Shown: piece by piece, positions 8,225 to 19,510 of the stretch
Position numbering within the stretch: the first letter of the stretch is position 1
Layout of the letters: every line of letters begins with the position of its first letter
From: Streptacidiphilus pinicola
GTDB lineage: Bacteria > Actinomycetota > Actinomycetes > Streptomycetales > Streptomycetaceae
Length of the DNA: 64,000 bases
Direction: 5' to 3'
Assembly (NCBI RefSeq): GCF_003258295.1
Contig: NZ_QKYN01000028.1
Coordinates: 43,250-107,249, forward strand
Position numbers and translations under genes: made by a program
Notes under the pieces: generated by a model
Seen by the model: only the letters and a program-made list of their open reading frames with translations
Told to the model about the DNA's origin: nothing
Database searches by the model: none

Positions 8225-9262
8225 TCAGTCGAGGCGGGCGGGCAGACCGAACCGGCCGAACTGGGCCGGGTCGAGGAACGAGGTGATCCCGGCGATCAGG
8301 CCGTCCCGCAGGTCCAGGACCGCGACCGCCCAGCCGTCATGCGGGCCCGCGGGGTCCGGGCCGAGGTAGAACGCGACGGCCGGCTGGCCGTTCGCGCTGA
8401 TCACCCGGTGTCGCCAGCTCGGGCACCGGGTGATCGGGACCTCCACGGCGAAGTCGCGGACTGCGTCCATGCCCTGGTACCAGTGCGGCAGCGGCGGCAT
8501 CGACCAGGTGACGTCCTCGGTGAGCAGCGCGACCAGCGCGTCGGCGTCGCCGCGCTCCAACGCCCCGGCGAATCCCGCCGCCCGCGCCCGCACCTCCGCC
8601 CCGCCGAGAGCGCGCAGGGTCTGCTGCTGGCTGCGGGCGGGAATCCGCGTCGCCAGGACGCGGCGGGCACGGGCGAGCGCGGAGTTCACCGACGCCGTGG
8701 AGGTGTCCATCATCGCGGCGATCTCGGCGGCGGAGAACCCGAGGACGTCGAACAGCAGCAGCGCGGCCCGCTGGTTCCCCGGCAGGTGCTGGCAGGCGGC
8801 GACGAACGCCAACTCGACCGCCTCGCGCTGCTCGTAGCGGGCCTCCGGCCCGGCCGGGCCGTGCGGGAGGCCTGCGTCGGGGTAGGGGCCGAGCCAGGGG
8901 ATGTCCGTCCGCGGCTGCTGGTCGAGCACCGCGTGGCCGCTCGCGGGGCCGAGGTCCACCGGAAGCGCCCGTCGGCCGCGGGCGGCGACCGCGTCCAGGC
9001 AGACCCGGGTGGCCACCGTGTAGAGCCAGGTGCGCAGTGTGCTCCGGCCCTCGAACCGGGCCAGCGACCGCCAGGCGCGCACCAGCGTCTCCTGCACGGC
9101 GTCGTCGGCGTCGTGGGCCGAACCGAGCATCCGGTAGCAGTGGGCGTGCAACTCTCCGCGCAGCGGGGTCACCAGGCGGGTGAACGCGGCGTCGTCCCCG
9201 GCGCGGGCCTGGGCCAGGTCCGCGACCGGGCCGCTCTCCGGGTCGGAAGAAATCTCTCCCAT
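8225..9262 (-). CDS. ECF sigma factor with C-terminal SnoaL-like domain
   Basis: 345 residues. Sigma region 2 (AHCYRMLGSAHDADDAVQETL, about residues 40-100) and region 4 (FSAAEIAAMMDTSTASVNSA, about 170-215) are clear. A roughly 125-residue SnoaL/NTF2-like tail follows (VALLTEDVTWSMPPLPHWYQG). This layout matches the SigG/SigX5-type (TIGR02960-like) extracytoplasmic sigma factors, in which the tail rather than an anti-sigma factor modulates activity. No anti-sigma gene is adjacent. It is divergent, across 92 bases, from a DinB/MDMPI-like enzyme, a common partner type for such sigma factors. Confidence 0.92.
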   Translation of the reverse strand: MGEISSDPESGPVADLAQARAGDDAAFTRLVTPLRGELHAHCYRMLGSAHDADDAVQETLVRAWRSLARFEGRSTLRTWLYTVATRVCLDAVAARGRRALPVDLGPASGHAVLDQQPRTDIPWLGPYPDAGLPHGPAGPEARYEQREAVELAFVAACQHLPGNQRAALLLFDVLGFSAAEIAAMMDTSTASVNSALARARRVLATRIPARSQQQTLRALGGAEVRARAAGFAGALERGDADALVALLTEDVTWSMPPLPHWYQGMDAVRDFAVEVPITRCPSWRHRVISANGQPAVAFYLGPDPAGPHDGWAVAVLDLRDGLIAGITSFLDPAQFGRFGLPARLD

Positions 9263-9354
9263 GAGCGACGATTCTGCCCGATGGCCGCGGTCTCACCTGT
9301 GACCACACACGAACACGCGCCCACCCCACCGGGGAGCGAAGGAGCATCACCGCC

Positions 9355-10005
9355 ATGACACCGACCACGCCGCCGGCATCGAGCACCTGGTCACTGATCC
9401 ACTCCGAGCGGGAGGCCCTGGCCGACGACCTCGCGGGACTGACCGGCGAGCAGTGGGTGACCGGGTCGCTGTGCGACGGGCTCACCGTCCGCGAGGTGCT
9501 GGCCCACCTGACGGCGGGGGCCGACCTCGGCTTCTTGCGTTGGATGACGGGCGTGCTCCGCTGCCGCTTCGACTTCGACCGCCAGGTCGCCATGCGGTTG
9601 GCCGAGCAGTTGGGTGCCACCCCGACCGAGACGCTCGCGCGGTTCCGGCAGGTGGCGGGCAGCACGACCAAGCCGCTTCCGTCGACCCTGGCGATGCTCG
9701 GCGAGACCGTCGTCCACGCCGAGGACATCCGGCGGCCGCTGGGTATCGGGCACGACTACCCCGTCGCCACCCTGACCACCCTGGCGACCTACTACCAGTG
9801 CTCCGACCTGCCCGTTCGCTCCAAGAAGCGGGTCGCCGGCCTGCGCCTCACGGCCACCGACGGCCCCTTCGCCGCCGGTGACGGGCCACAACTGTCAGGC
9901 ACCACCCTGGCGCTGGTGATGGCCATGGCCGGACGCATGGCCTACTGCGAGGAACTGGAGGGCCAGGGAGTCGCCCTCCTGTGCGAACGCCACGCCGCGC
10001 TCTGA
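9355..10005 (+). CDS. Maleylpyruvate isomerase family (DinB-like, mycothiol-dependent) protein
   Basis: 216 residues of the DinB-fold MDMPI/TIGR03083 family: WSLIHSEREALADDLAGL at the start, VREVLAHLTAGADLGF with a metal-type His at residue 56, and ETVVHAEDIRRPLG with a second His. Family members include mycothiol-dependent isomerases and S-transferases, fitting an actinobacterium that makes mycothiol; the substrate is unknown. A clear AAGGAG precedes the ATG. It faces the ECF sigma gene across a short divergent promoter region, so it may be a target of that sigma factor (inference). Confidence 0.85.
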   Translation: MTPTTPPASSTWSLIHSEREALADDLAGLTGEQWVTGSLCDGLTVREVLAHLTAGADLGFLRWMTGVLRCRFDFDRQVAMRLAEQLGATPTETLARFRQVAGSTTKPLPSTLAMLGETVVHAEDIRRPLGIGHDYPVATLTTLATYYQCSDLPVRSKKRVAGLRLTATDGPFAAGDGPQLSGTTLALVMAMAGRMAYCEELEGQGVALLCERHAAL

Positions 10006-10023
10006 GCTGAGGGGTCAGCTCAG
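10002..10023. terminator. Compact hairpin spanning two convergent stop codons
   Basis: CTGAGCTGA (10002-10010) and TCAGCTCAG (10015-10023) are perfect 9-bp arms around a GGGG loop. The stop codons of the plus-strand MDMPI gene and the minus-strand Rieske gene both lie inside the arms. It probably serves as a bidirectional terminator. Confidence 0.65.
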
Positions 10024-10452
10024 CGTCGCGACCAGCTTGCCGTTCTGGACGGCGACGGGGATGGAGGGCAGCGCCGTCTGGGCCGGGCCCTGGGCGACGG
10101 AGCCGTCCGTGGACTTGAACTGGCTGCCGTGGCAGGGGCAGGTGATGACGCCGTTGGTCACGCCGTCGACCACGCAGCCGGCGTGCGTGCAGACCGCGCT
10201 GAACGCCTTGAACGAGCCCGCGCTCGGCTGGGTGACCACGACCTGCTGTGCGCGGTAGACCTTGCCGCCGCCGACCGGCACGTCGCTGGTCGGGCCGAGG
10301 GTCACCGGGCCCGACTGGGTCGAGGCGGAGGAGGAACCGCCGCACGCGGCGAGGACTGCGACGCCGGCCCCGGCGACCCCGACGGCCGCCGCGCCACGCA
10401 GCACCTGGCGACGGCAGCAGCCGGCCGACTCAGAAGTGTTCTCACTGTTCAC
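10015..10452 (-). CDS. Rieske [2Fe-2S] domain protein, Tat-exported lipoprotein
   Basis: 145 residues. The N-terminus has a twin-arginine signal (CCRRQVLRGAAA) and a lipobox (VLAAC, Cys37), so it is predicted to be Tat-exported and lipid-anchored. The Rieske motif is complete: C88-T-H90-A-G-C93 and C105-P-C107-H108, with Cys88/His90/Cys105/His108 as cluster ligands and Cys93/Cys107 as the usual disulfide. It lacks the cytochrome bc1 membrane anchor and is a stand-alone electron carrier; the partner is unknown. It is convergent with the MDMPI-like gene. Confidence 0.92.
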   Translation of the reverse strand: MNSENTSESAGCCRRQVLRGAAAVGVAGAGVAVLAACGGSSSASTQSGPVTLGPTSDVPVGGGKVYRAQQVVVTQPSAGSFKAFSAVCTHAGCVVDGVTNGVITCPCHGSQFKSTDGSVAQGPAQTALPSIPVAVQNGKLVATLS

Positions 10453-10553
10453 GGCGGCAGGCTCTCCTCGCGATCGGGCGGCGGTCCCCGCCCTCGCGGG
10501 GACCGCCCACCACCCTATGCGGCTTGCCTGTGTGCGAGCTCAGCGGACAGGCC

Positions 10554-13466
<2,913 letters not shown>

Positions 13467-13687
13467 GCTACTGCGCCCTTCGAAGCGGGATGAACGGGAC
13501 GGATGAACCATGGTTGAGTCAAGAGTAATGGGATCACGTGTTCGATTTCTCAGGCAATCGACCGCGTTCGCCCGAACGGATGAAACGCTAGCGCGTGAAG
13601 GGCTCCGCTCGTGGGAACGACGGACAAGTGCGCCGAGTCACGATCCGGGGCCGAACCAGCTGCCAGGGCTTCCATGGGGGACATCCT

Positions 13688-14422
13688 TTGAGCATCGCAC
13701 CCACCACTGACATTCCCGTCCTGACCGCCGCGACGGCCCGCCTGCTGGCGACCGTGGAGGCCATGCGGGAGCCCGAGCCGGCCGAGGCCTCCCTGCTCCC
13801 GGGCTGGACGCGCGGCCACGTGCTGGCCCACCTCGCGCGCAACGCCGACGGCCTCGCCAACCTGCTCGACGGCGCGCGGACGGGCGTGCCCACGCCCATG
13901 TACGCCAGCATGGAGGCGCGCGAGCGCGACATCGAGGCGGGCTCGAAGCGCTCCCTCGCCGAGCACGTCGCGGACCTGCGCGCAAGCGCGGCCCGCTTCG
14001 ACGCCGCGGTCGCGGCGATGCCGAAGGCCGCCTGGTCGGTCGAGGTCCCGCACCGGCTCGGGGCGTTCCCCGCGAGCGGGGTGGTCGCCAAGCGGATCCA
14101 GGAGGTCGAGTACCACCACGTCGACCTCGGGCTGCCGGACGCCTACGCCCCGGCGGACTGGCCGCCGGATTTCGTGCGGGGGCAGCTGGAGCTCGTCAGC
14201 GGGAAGTTCGCGGGCCATTCCGACCTGCCGCGGCTCACCGTGGTCGACGCCGTGACCGGGGACGCCTACGAGACCGGCGCCCGGCCCGCCGCCGGCACAC
14301 CCGAGCTCACCGTGCACGGCCCGGGCCCGGCCCTGCTCGCCTGGCTCACCGGCCGTTCCGACGGCCTGGCCCTCGACGTGGCGGCCAACTCCGTCCTGCC
14401 GACGCTCCCGCCGCTAGGCTGA
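13688..14422 (+). CDS. Maleylpyruvate isomerase family mycothiol-dependent enzyme
   Basis: 244 residues. The N-terminal DinB-like domain has LLPGWTRGHVLAHLARNADGL with a metal-ligand-type His, and the C-terminal MDMPI domain contains IQEVEYHHVDLGLPDAY with the His-His-x-Asp metal site. A TTG start (13688) is preferred: it has a good GGGGGA ribosome binding site six bases upstream, and homologues start at this point; an in-frame ATG at 13595 would add 31 unconserved residues. It sits between uvrA and a metallo-beta-lactamase-fold hydrolase, an arrangement conserved in actinobacteria. A detoxification role is inferred. Confidence 0.88.
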   Translation: MSIAPTTDIPVLTAATARLLATVEAMREPEPAEASLLPGWTRGHVLAHLARNADGLANLLDGARTGVPTPMYASMEARERDIEAGSKRSLAEHVADLRASAARFDAAVAAMPKAAWSVEVPHRLGAFPASGVVAKRIQEVEYHHVDLGLPDAYAPADWPPDFVRGQLELVSGKFAGHSDLPRLTVVDAVTGDAYETGARPAAGTPELTVHGPGPALLAWLTGRSDGLALDVAANSVLPTLPPLG

Positions 14423-14426
14423 TCCC

Positions 14427-15080
14427 ATGACGTACCACGGAGCGGTGAAGGTCGGCGGGACGCCCGACGTCCGGGAGTTGGCACACCTGGTGATCACCAA
14501 GATCGCCGTCGGGCCCATGAACAACAACGCCTATCTGCTGCGCTGCCGCGCCACCGACGAGCAGCTGTTGATCGACGCCGCCGCGGACGCGCCGGTCCTG
14601 CTGGAGTCGATCGGCGACCGCCTGGCCACCGTGGTCACCACGCACCGGCACCAGGACCACTGGAACGCGCTCGCCGACGTCGTCCGCGCCACCGGCGCGC
14701 GGACGGCGGCCGGCCGCATCGACGCCGAGGGCATCCCGGTCCCGACGGAGCTCCCGCTCGACGACGGCGACACGCTGCGCGTCGGCGAGGTCTCCCTCAC
14801 CGCCCGCCACCTGGTCGGCCACACCCCGGGCGCGATCGTCCTGCTCTACGACGACCCGCAGGGCCACCCGCACCTCTTCACCGGCGACTGCCTCTTCCCC
14901 GGCGGCGTCGGCAACACCTGGGGCGACCCGGCCGCGTTCCGCAGCCTCTTCCACGACGTCAGCACCAAGCTCTTCGACCCGCTCCCGGACGAGACCTGGG
15001 TCTACCCCGGCCACGGCGACGACACCACGCTGGGCGCGGAGCGCCCGCACCTGCCCGAGTGGGAGTCCCGCGGCTGGTGA
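14427..15080 (+). CDS. MBL-fold metallo-hydrolase
   Basis: 217 residues. The metal site is TTHRHQDHWNAL, with downstream ligands in HLVGHTPG, FTGDCLF and VYPGHGDDT. This is the glyoxalase-II-like branch. Close relatives lie next to uvrA in many actinobacteria including mycobacteria. It starts four bases after the MDMPI gene. A TAGGCT hexamer (14415-14420) ends six bases before its ATG, so a separate leaderless transcript is possible. With the adjacent mycothiol-type enzyme it may hydrolyse a thiol ester (inference). Confidence 0.9.
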   Translation: MTYHGAVKVGGTPDVRELAHLVITKIAVGPMNNNAYLLRCRATDEQLLIDAAADAPVLLESIGDRLATVVTTHRHQDHWNALADVVRATGARTAAGRIDAEGIPVPTELPLDDGDTLRVGEVSLTARHLVGHTPGAIVLLYDDPQGHPHLFTGDCLFPGGVGNTWGDPAAFRSLFHDVSTKLFDPLPDETWVYPGHGDDTTLGAERPHLPEWESRGW

Positions 15081-15115
15081 CCCCGGGGCGGGTCGCCCGG
15101 CCGCGCCGGGGACCA

Positions 15116-15433
15116 TCAGTGCTTGACGAGCCGTACCACGTCCCGGGCAGCCGGCCTGATCGGACGGTTCGGACCGGCGTCCGCGACTGCGGCGGCGAGG
15201 AGCGCGGCGCGCTCGGGATCGGTGAGTGCCAGGCCGTCGGCGAGGGATTGAGCCACCGTCACGGAGGGGGAGCGCAGACCGACCTCCAGGTCGAAGAGGT
15301 ACGACGGGGCGATCCCGAGGATCCGCGCCGCCTCTCGCCGCCGCCAACCGGTGCGCAGCCGGGCTCGGTTCAGCATCTCGCCGAGGCCGGACGGCGCCGT
15401 TCGCCGCGTTCGCTGCTCCACGCCCTCTGCCAT
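15116..15433 (-). CDS. XRE-family helix-turn-helix regulator (105 aa)
   Basis: 105 residues. A lambda-repressor-like HTH covers about residues 16-70: LGEMLNRARLRTGWRRREAA, then ARILGIAPSYLFDLEVGLRSP, where the usual residues of the turn and recognition helix can be seen. No sensor or dimerisation domain follows, only a short Ala-rich helix and a basic end. The partner is unknown; such short XRE proteins may be free regulators or antitoxins. It is transcribed alone towards the metallo-hydrolase gene. Confidence 0.82.
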   Translation of the reverse strand: MAEGVEQRTRRTAPSGLGEMLNRARLRTGWRRREAARILGIAPSYLFDLEVGLRSPSVTVAQSLADGLALTDPERAALLAAAVADAGPNRPIRPAARDVVRLVKH

Positions 15434-15692
15434 GTCCTCAGCTCCTCATCGGCCGCGCCGGACGCGGTGAGGGCCCGGCGTCTCACTCAACACGTCCGCG
15501 ACCCAGTGGCGGTCGAATGCCGGTCGAACCCGCGTCCAGCGCGGCGGCGCGTTCGTGGTGCGGGTGGGTGGCACGCTGGTGGTCGTCGACGCGCCGGTGC
15601 CCACCGGTCCGGAGCAGGTCAGTGCACTCACGGCGGTGGTTCCGTCGGGCGTGGCCCGTCGACCCCGCGTCCGTCCAGCTGTAGGAGTCTCC

Positions 15693-15932
15693 GTGTCCGA
15701 CGAGTCCGCCGCCCAGTCCGGCGACGTCCTGGCCAAGCTCGGCGCCCACCCGGGCCTGTGCGCGGCCTGCCGCCACCGGCTCCTGAACGAGACCCGACGG
15801 GGGACCGCCTACCTCCGTTGCGGCCTCGCCGGCACGGACGCGACCCTGCCGCGCTACCCGCGTCTGCCGGTTCTCCAATGTCACGGCTTTGCGGCGACGG
15901 AGGATCAGGCTCCGCAAGGTCTCGACAATTGA
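15693..15932 (+). CDS. Small Cys-containing conserved protein (79 aa)
   Basis: 79 residues starting at GTG 15693, eight bases after a GGAG ribosome binding site. The core LCAACRHRLLNETRRGTAYLRC has a CxxC pair and a further Cys, followed by RYPRLPVLQCHGF with a fourth Cys. I recall this pattern as a conserved small actinobacterial protein of unknown function; four cysteines suggest a zinc-binding fold. The preceding 259 bases (15434-15692) hold only fragments of coding-like sequence in shifting frames. Confidence 0.7.
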   Translation: MSDESAAQSGDVLAKLGAHPGLCAACRHRLLNETRRGTAYLRCGLAGTDATLPRYPRLPVLQCHGFAATEDQAPQGLDN

Positions 15933-16071
15933 TCACCCACGGTGCAGGATGGCTCCCGCCTGCCCGTCCGCGCCATTCCCCCGTTGTCGCGGACGGGCAG
16001 CGCTGTCTCCAGGACCTCCCCTCCCAGTGACCTGGCACAATGCCGGGCACCGGGATCGAGGAGGGGTGGGC

Positions 16072-17040
16072 ATGGGGTGGTGGCAGGAGCGGCGGGAGCG
16101 GCAGCGGCTCGAGGGGGATCTGGCGGCGAAGGTGCTGGGTACGAAGCCGTACTTCGACAGCGGGCGCCAGGGCGAGATGGTGCATCCGCTGCGCACCTGG
16201 CTGGACCAGGCCCTCGTGGGGCTCGGGCCCGAGCATGACGTGACGGTGGAGCTGCGGTACCGGCTCGCCGCGGCGCTGCGGGCGACGGGCGCCGTCGCGG
16301 AGGCGGGCGAGCAGGCGGCCGCGGTGGTGGCGCAGCGGGAACGACTGGGCCTGAGTCAGGTCCTGGTCCAGGCGTGGGTGCTGTCCGCGGACGCGCTCGA
16401 CAGCCAGGGCCGCCACGCGGAGGCCGCCGACGCCTGGGCGGCGCTCGGCGAGCACGCCGCGAACGACCTGGACCGCAGGGACGTGGCCCGGATCGCCCGC
16501 GCACAGCGGGCCGCCGCGCTGTGCCATGCCGAGCGCTACGCGGAGGCCGAGCAGGAGGCGCAGCGCCTGCTGGAGTCCGCGGGCAGCGGTGCGGGTCCGA
16601 ACGGCGCCGGGGTGCGGCTCTCCGCGCTGATCCTGCTCTCCGTCGCGCTCTGCGGCCAGGGCCGCGCCGTGGAGGCGGAGTCGGCGGCCCGTCAGGGCCT
16701 GGTGATCGCCTCGACGGAGGGCGGACCGCGGTCGGCGACCAACGCCTACGTCCTCTACGTCAACCTGGCCAACGCCGTGGAGGCGCAGGGTCGCGCCGCC
16801 GAGGCCCTCGACCTCCTCGCGGTCGCGCCCCGGCCGCCCCAGCTCACCACCGAGACCTCCGTGGCCACCGCGCTCACCCAGGCCCGAGCCCTCCTCGCCC
16901 TGGGCCGCCCCCAGGAGGCCGCCGCGGTCCTCCACCCCGCTCTCGCCGCCGCCCAGGCCTCCTTCGGCCCCGACCACGCCCTCCTCCGCGACCTCCGCGC
17001 CCTCCACACCCGCGCCGGCCTCGGCGACCTGACGCGCTGA
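16072..17040 (+). CDS. Tetratricopeptide-repeat protein (322 aa)
   Basis: 322 residues starting MGWWQERRERQRLEGD after a GAGGAGG ribosome binding site. The body is helical, with repeated TPR-like A/G/E patterns (TGAVAEAGEQAAAVVAQ, QGRHAEAADAWAAL, GRPQEAAAVLHPAL). No signal peptide, membrane helix or enzymatic motif is seen, so it is probably a cytoplasmic scaffold. An upstream in-frame GTG lies at 16066. The gene ends three bases before the stop of the convergent histidine kinase gene, leaving no room for an intergenic terminator. Confidence 0.75.
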   Translation: MGWWQERRERQRLEGDLAAKVLGTKPYFDSGRQGEMVHPLRTWLDQALVGLGPEHDVTVELRYRLAAALRATGAVAEAGEQAAAVVAQRERLGLSQVLVQAWVLSADALDSQGRHAEAADAWAALGEHAANDLDRRDVARIARAQRAAALCHAERYAEAEQEAQRLLESAGSGAGPNGAGVRLSALILLSVALCGQGRAVEAESAARQGLVIASTEGGPRSATNAYVLYVNLANAVEAQGRAAEALDLLAVAPRPPQLTTETSVATALTQARALLALGRPQEAAAVLHPALAAAQASFGPDHALLRDLRALHTRAGLGDLTR

Positions 17041-17043
17041 TTC

Positions 17044-18516
17044 CTAGCCGGGCAACCGCACTTCGAACGTGGTGCGGCCCGGGGCGGAGTCGACCGTGAC
17101 GGTGCCGGCGTGGGCGGTGGTGACCGCGTGGACGATGGCGAGGCCGAGTCCGGTGGAGCCGGTGGCGCGGGAGCGGGTGCGGTCGCCGCGGACGAAGCGT
17201 TCGAAGACGTGCGGGGTGAGCTGGGGCGGGATGCCGGGGCCGGTGTCGGTGACGGTGAGGCGGACGTCCGAGGGGGTGGACCGGAGGGCGAGGGAGACCT
17301 GGGTGCCGGGCGGGGTGTGGACCCGGGCGTTGGCCAGCAGGTTGGCGACGACCTGGCGGAGCCGGTCCGCGTCGCCGGGGACGTGGACCGGCTCCGCGGG
17401 GAGTTCGAGCTGCCACTTGTGCTCGGGGCCGGCCGCGCGGGCGTCGGTGACGCAGTCGAGGGCGAGGCGGGTGAGGTCGACCTCGGTGGACGCGAGCGGG
17501 CGGCCGGCGTCGAGGCGGGCGAGCAGCAGCAGGTCCTCGACGATCGCGCCCATGCGCAGCGACTCCGCCTCGATCCGGCGGAGCGAGTGCTGGACGGACT
17601 CGGGGGTCGGCTCGGGGCTGCGGAGCGCCAGCTCCGCGTGGCCGCGGATGGCGGCGACGGGCGTGCGCAGCTCGTGGCTGGCGTCGGCGGCGAACTCGCG
17701 CAGGCGTTCCTCGACGGCCTGGCGCTTGGCGAGGGCGTCCTCGACGTGACCGAGCATCAGGTTGAGGGCGACGCCGACCCGGCCGACCTCGGTCTGCGGG
17801 TTCTCGTCGGGGACGCGCTCGCGCAGTTCGACCTCGCCGCTGGCCAACGGCAGCGCGCTGACCTGCTCGGCGGTGCGGGTGACCCGCTCCAGCGGGCGCA
17901 GCGCGAGCCGGACCCAGAACGTGCCGGCCACCGCGATGACGGCGAACAGCCCGGCGAAGACCAGCAGTTCGACCAGGAGCAGACGGCGCACCGTGCTCTC
18001 CACCTGGCTCAGCGGCAGGCCGGTGACGAGCGTGTCGCCGTCCGCGGCGCGCTGGGCGACGAGGCGGTACTCCCCCAGCGGGCCGAGGTGCCGGGTGGTG
18101 GGCCGGCCGCCGATCGGGAGGGACGCGAGCTGGGCCCGGAGGTGCTCGGCGAAGACGGGGTGGTCGTCCGTGTCGCCGCCGATGGCGTCGTCCGCGTCGC
18201 CGTCGACCACGCCGGCGGACTCGACCTGCCCGCCGGTGAGGGTGACGCCGAGGGTGCCGACGGTCTGCGCCCGGGTGTCGCCGTGCGGCTCGGTCTCCAG
18301 ACTCGCGGCGTAGCGGCCGCCGGTCTCCATCAGCTGCTGGTCGACCTTGTCGACCAGGAACCGGTGCAGCTCGGAGACCGTGACCAGGCCGATCGCCGTG
18401 CTGGCCGCGGCGAGCAGCGCGAGCAGACCCACGATCAGCCGGCCGCGCAGCGTGCGCGGCGGCCTCGGGGTCAACCGGCGCAGTCCCCGGTGGAAACGCC
18501 CGGCCCGGATGCTCAC
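17044..18516 (-). CDS. Two-component sensor histidine kinase
   Basis: 490 residues. Membrane helices at about 27-47 and 178-202 flank an extracytoplasmic sensor region of about 130 residues. HAMP (205-260) and a HisKA domain with phospho-His281 (DASHELRTPVAAIRGH) follow. The HATPase has NLLANARVHTPPG, DTGPGIPPQ and GSTGLGLAIV. It starts with GTG eight bases after the response-regulator stop, so the two form an operon. It resembles MprB/TcrY-type kinases. The signal is not evident; the divergent flavin electron-transfer cassette is a candidate target. Confidence 0.94.
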   Translation of the reverse strand: MSIRAGRFHRGLRRLTPRPPRTLRGRLIVGLLALLAAASTAIGLVTVSELHRFLVDKVDQQLMETGGRYAASLETEPHGDTRAQTVGTLGVTLTGGQVESAGVVDGDADDAIGGDTDDHPVFAEHLRAQLASLPIGGRPTTRHLGPLGEYRLVAQRAADGDTLVTGLPLSQVESTVRRLLLVELLVFAGLFAVIAVAGTFWVRLALRPLERVTRTAEQVSALPLASGEVELRERVPDENPQTEVGRVGVALNLMLGHVEDALAKRQAVEERLREFAADASHELRTPVAAIRGHAELALRSPEPTPESVQHSLRRIEAESLRMGAIVEDLLLLARLDAGRPLASTEVDLTRLALDCVTDARAAGPEHKWQLELPAEPVHVPGDADRLRQVVANLLANARVHTPPGTQVSLALRSTPSDVRLTVTDTGPGIPPQLTPHVFERFVRGDRTRSRATGSTGLGLAIVHAVTTAHAGTVTVDSAPGRTTFEVRLPG

Positions 18517-18523
18517 GCGGCGC

Positions 18524-19255
18524 TCACGCGTGCGGGGGCTTGATCAGGTAGCCGGCGCCACGCACGGTGTGGATCAGCGGCTCGCGCCCGTGGTCGATCT
18601 TCTTGCGCAGGTAGCTGATGTAGAGCTCGACGACGTGCGCCTGCCCACCGAAGTCGTAGGACCAGACCGCGTCCAGGATCTGCGCCTTGCTCAGCACCCG
18701 GCGCGGGTGCCGCAGCAGGTAGCGCAGCAGCGCGTACTCGGTGGGGCTCAGGTCGATCAGCTCGCCGCCACGGGTCACCTCGTGGGCGCGCTCGTCGAGC
18801 ACGAGGTCGGCCAGGGTGAGCACGTCCTCGGTGTCCGCCTCGGCCGAGCCTGCCGACCCGGCGGTCCCGGTCGCCGGCTGGGCGGCGCGGCGCAGCAGGC
18901 CGCGGAGCCGGACCACGACCTCGGCCAGGCTGAACGGCTTGGTCACGTAGTCGTCCCCGCCGGCCGCGATCCCGCCGATCCGGTCCTCGACGGCGTCGCG
19001 GGCGGTCAGGAAGAGCACTCGCACCTCGGGCTGCTCGGCGTGGACGCGGCGCAGCACCTCCAGGCCGTCGAAGTCCGGCAGCATCACGTCCAGCACGATC
19101 GCGTCGGGCCGCCAGAGACCGGCGATCTCGACGGCCTCCTCGCCGTTTCTGGCTCCGCGCGTCTCCCACCCCTCGTAGCGCAGCGCTCCGCACAGCACCT
19201 CGACGAGGTCGGGCTCGTCGTCCACGACGAGGATGCGCCGCGCGGTGGTGGACAT
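18524..19255 (-). CDS. OmpR/PhoB-family response regulator
   Basis: 243 residues. The receiver has the acidic pair VVDDEPD, phospho-acceptor Asp56 (DAIVLDVMLPDFDG) and the conserved Lys in DDYVTKPF. The winged-helix effector runs from about 145 (LIDLSPTEYALLRYL to VRGAGYLIKP). Between them is a long acidic/Ala linker (TGTAGSAGSAEADTEDV). The ATG at 19255 has CAGGAG seven bases upstream and is preferred to ATG 19273 and the more distant 19417. First gene of an operon with the kinase. Confidence 0.95.
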   Translation of the reverse strand: MSTTARRILVVDDEPDLVEVLCGALRYEGWETRGARNGEEAVEIAGLWRPDAIVLDVMLPDFDGLEVLRRVHAEQPEVRVLFLTARDAVEDRIGGIAAGGDDYVTKPFSLAEVVVRLRGLLRRAAQPATGTAGSAGSAEADTEDVLTLADLVLDERAHEVTRGGELIDLSPTEYALLRYLLRHPRRVLSKAQILDAVWSYDFGGQAHVVELYISYLRKKIDHGREPLIHTVRGAGYLIKPPHA

Positions 19256-19391
19256 GAGGGTCTCCTGGGACATGGGGCCATTCTGGGGCAACCGGGGGAC
19301 GTGCCATGAGAATGCAATGAGATCACCTCGGCCGCCCGGCGCGCCAAAGTCCGCGGCGACACGCTCCTGACCTGCGGTGATCGCTTGCGCT

Positions 19392-19491
19392 TCAGGGCTG
19401 ATCCACCTCTTACTCATAGGGAATTCTGAATCTGCGCTGTCAGGGTGCTGCTGTACGCGAATCAGGACGCTGTGCCGATTTCAGGACAGTG
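19392..19491 (+). promoter_or_regulatory. Direct repeats upstream of the flavin reductase cassette
   Basis: The motif TCAGGrykCTG recurs in the divergent intergenic region: TCAGGGCTG at 19392, TCAGGGTGCTG at 19440, TCAGGACGCTG at 19462 and TCAGGACAGTG at 19481, the last ending 19 bases before the ATG. The 22-base step between the second and third copies equals two 11-bp units, as expected for OmpR-type regulators. Assignment to the neighbouring regulator is inference. Confidence 0.4.
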
Positions 19492-19510
19492 GGACACAAG
19501 GAGCCGCAGG

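Noticed and set aside
13566..13577. GTTCGCCCGAAC near uvrA as a LexA box
   Set aside because: Actinobacterial SOS boxes read GAAC-N4-GTTC; this one is the reverse orientation (GTTC-N4-GAAC). GAACACGTGATC nearby has a mismatch in the second half-site.
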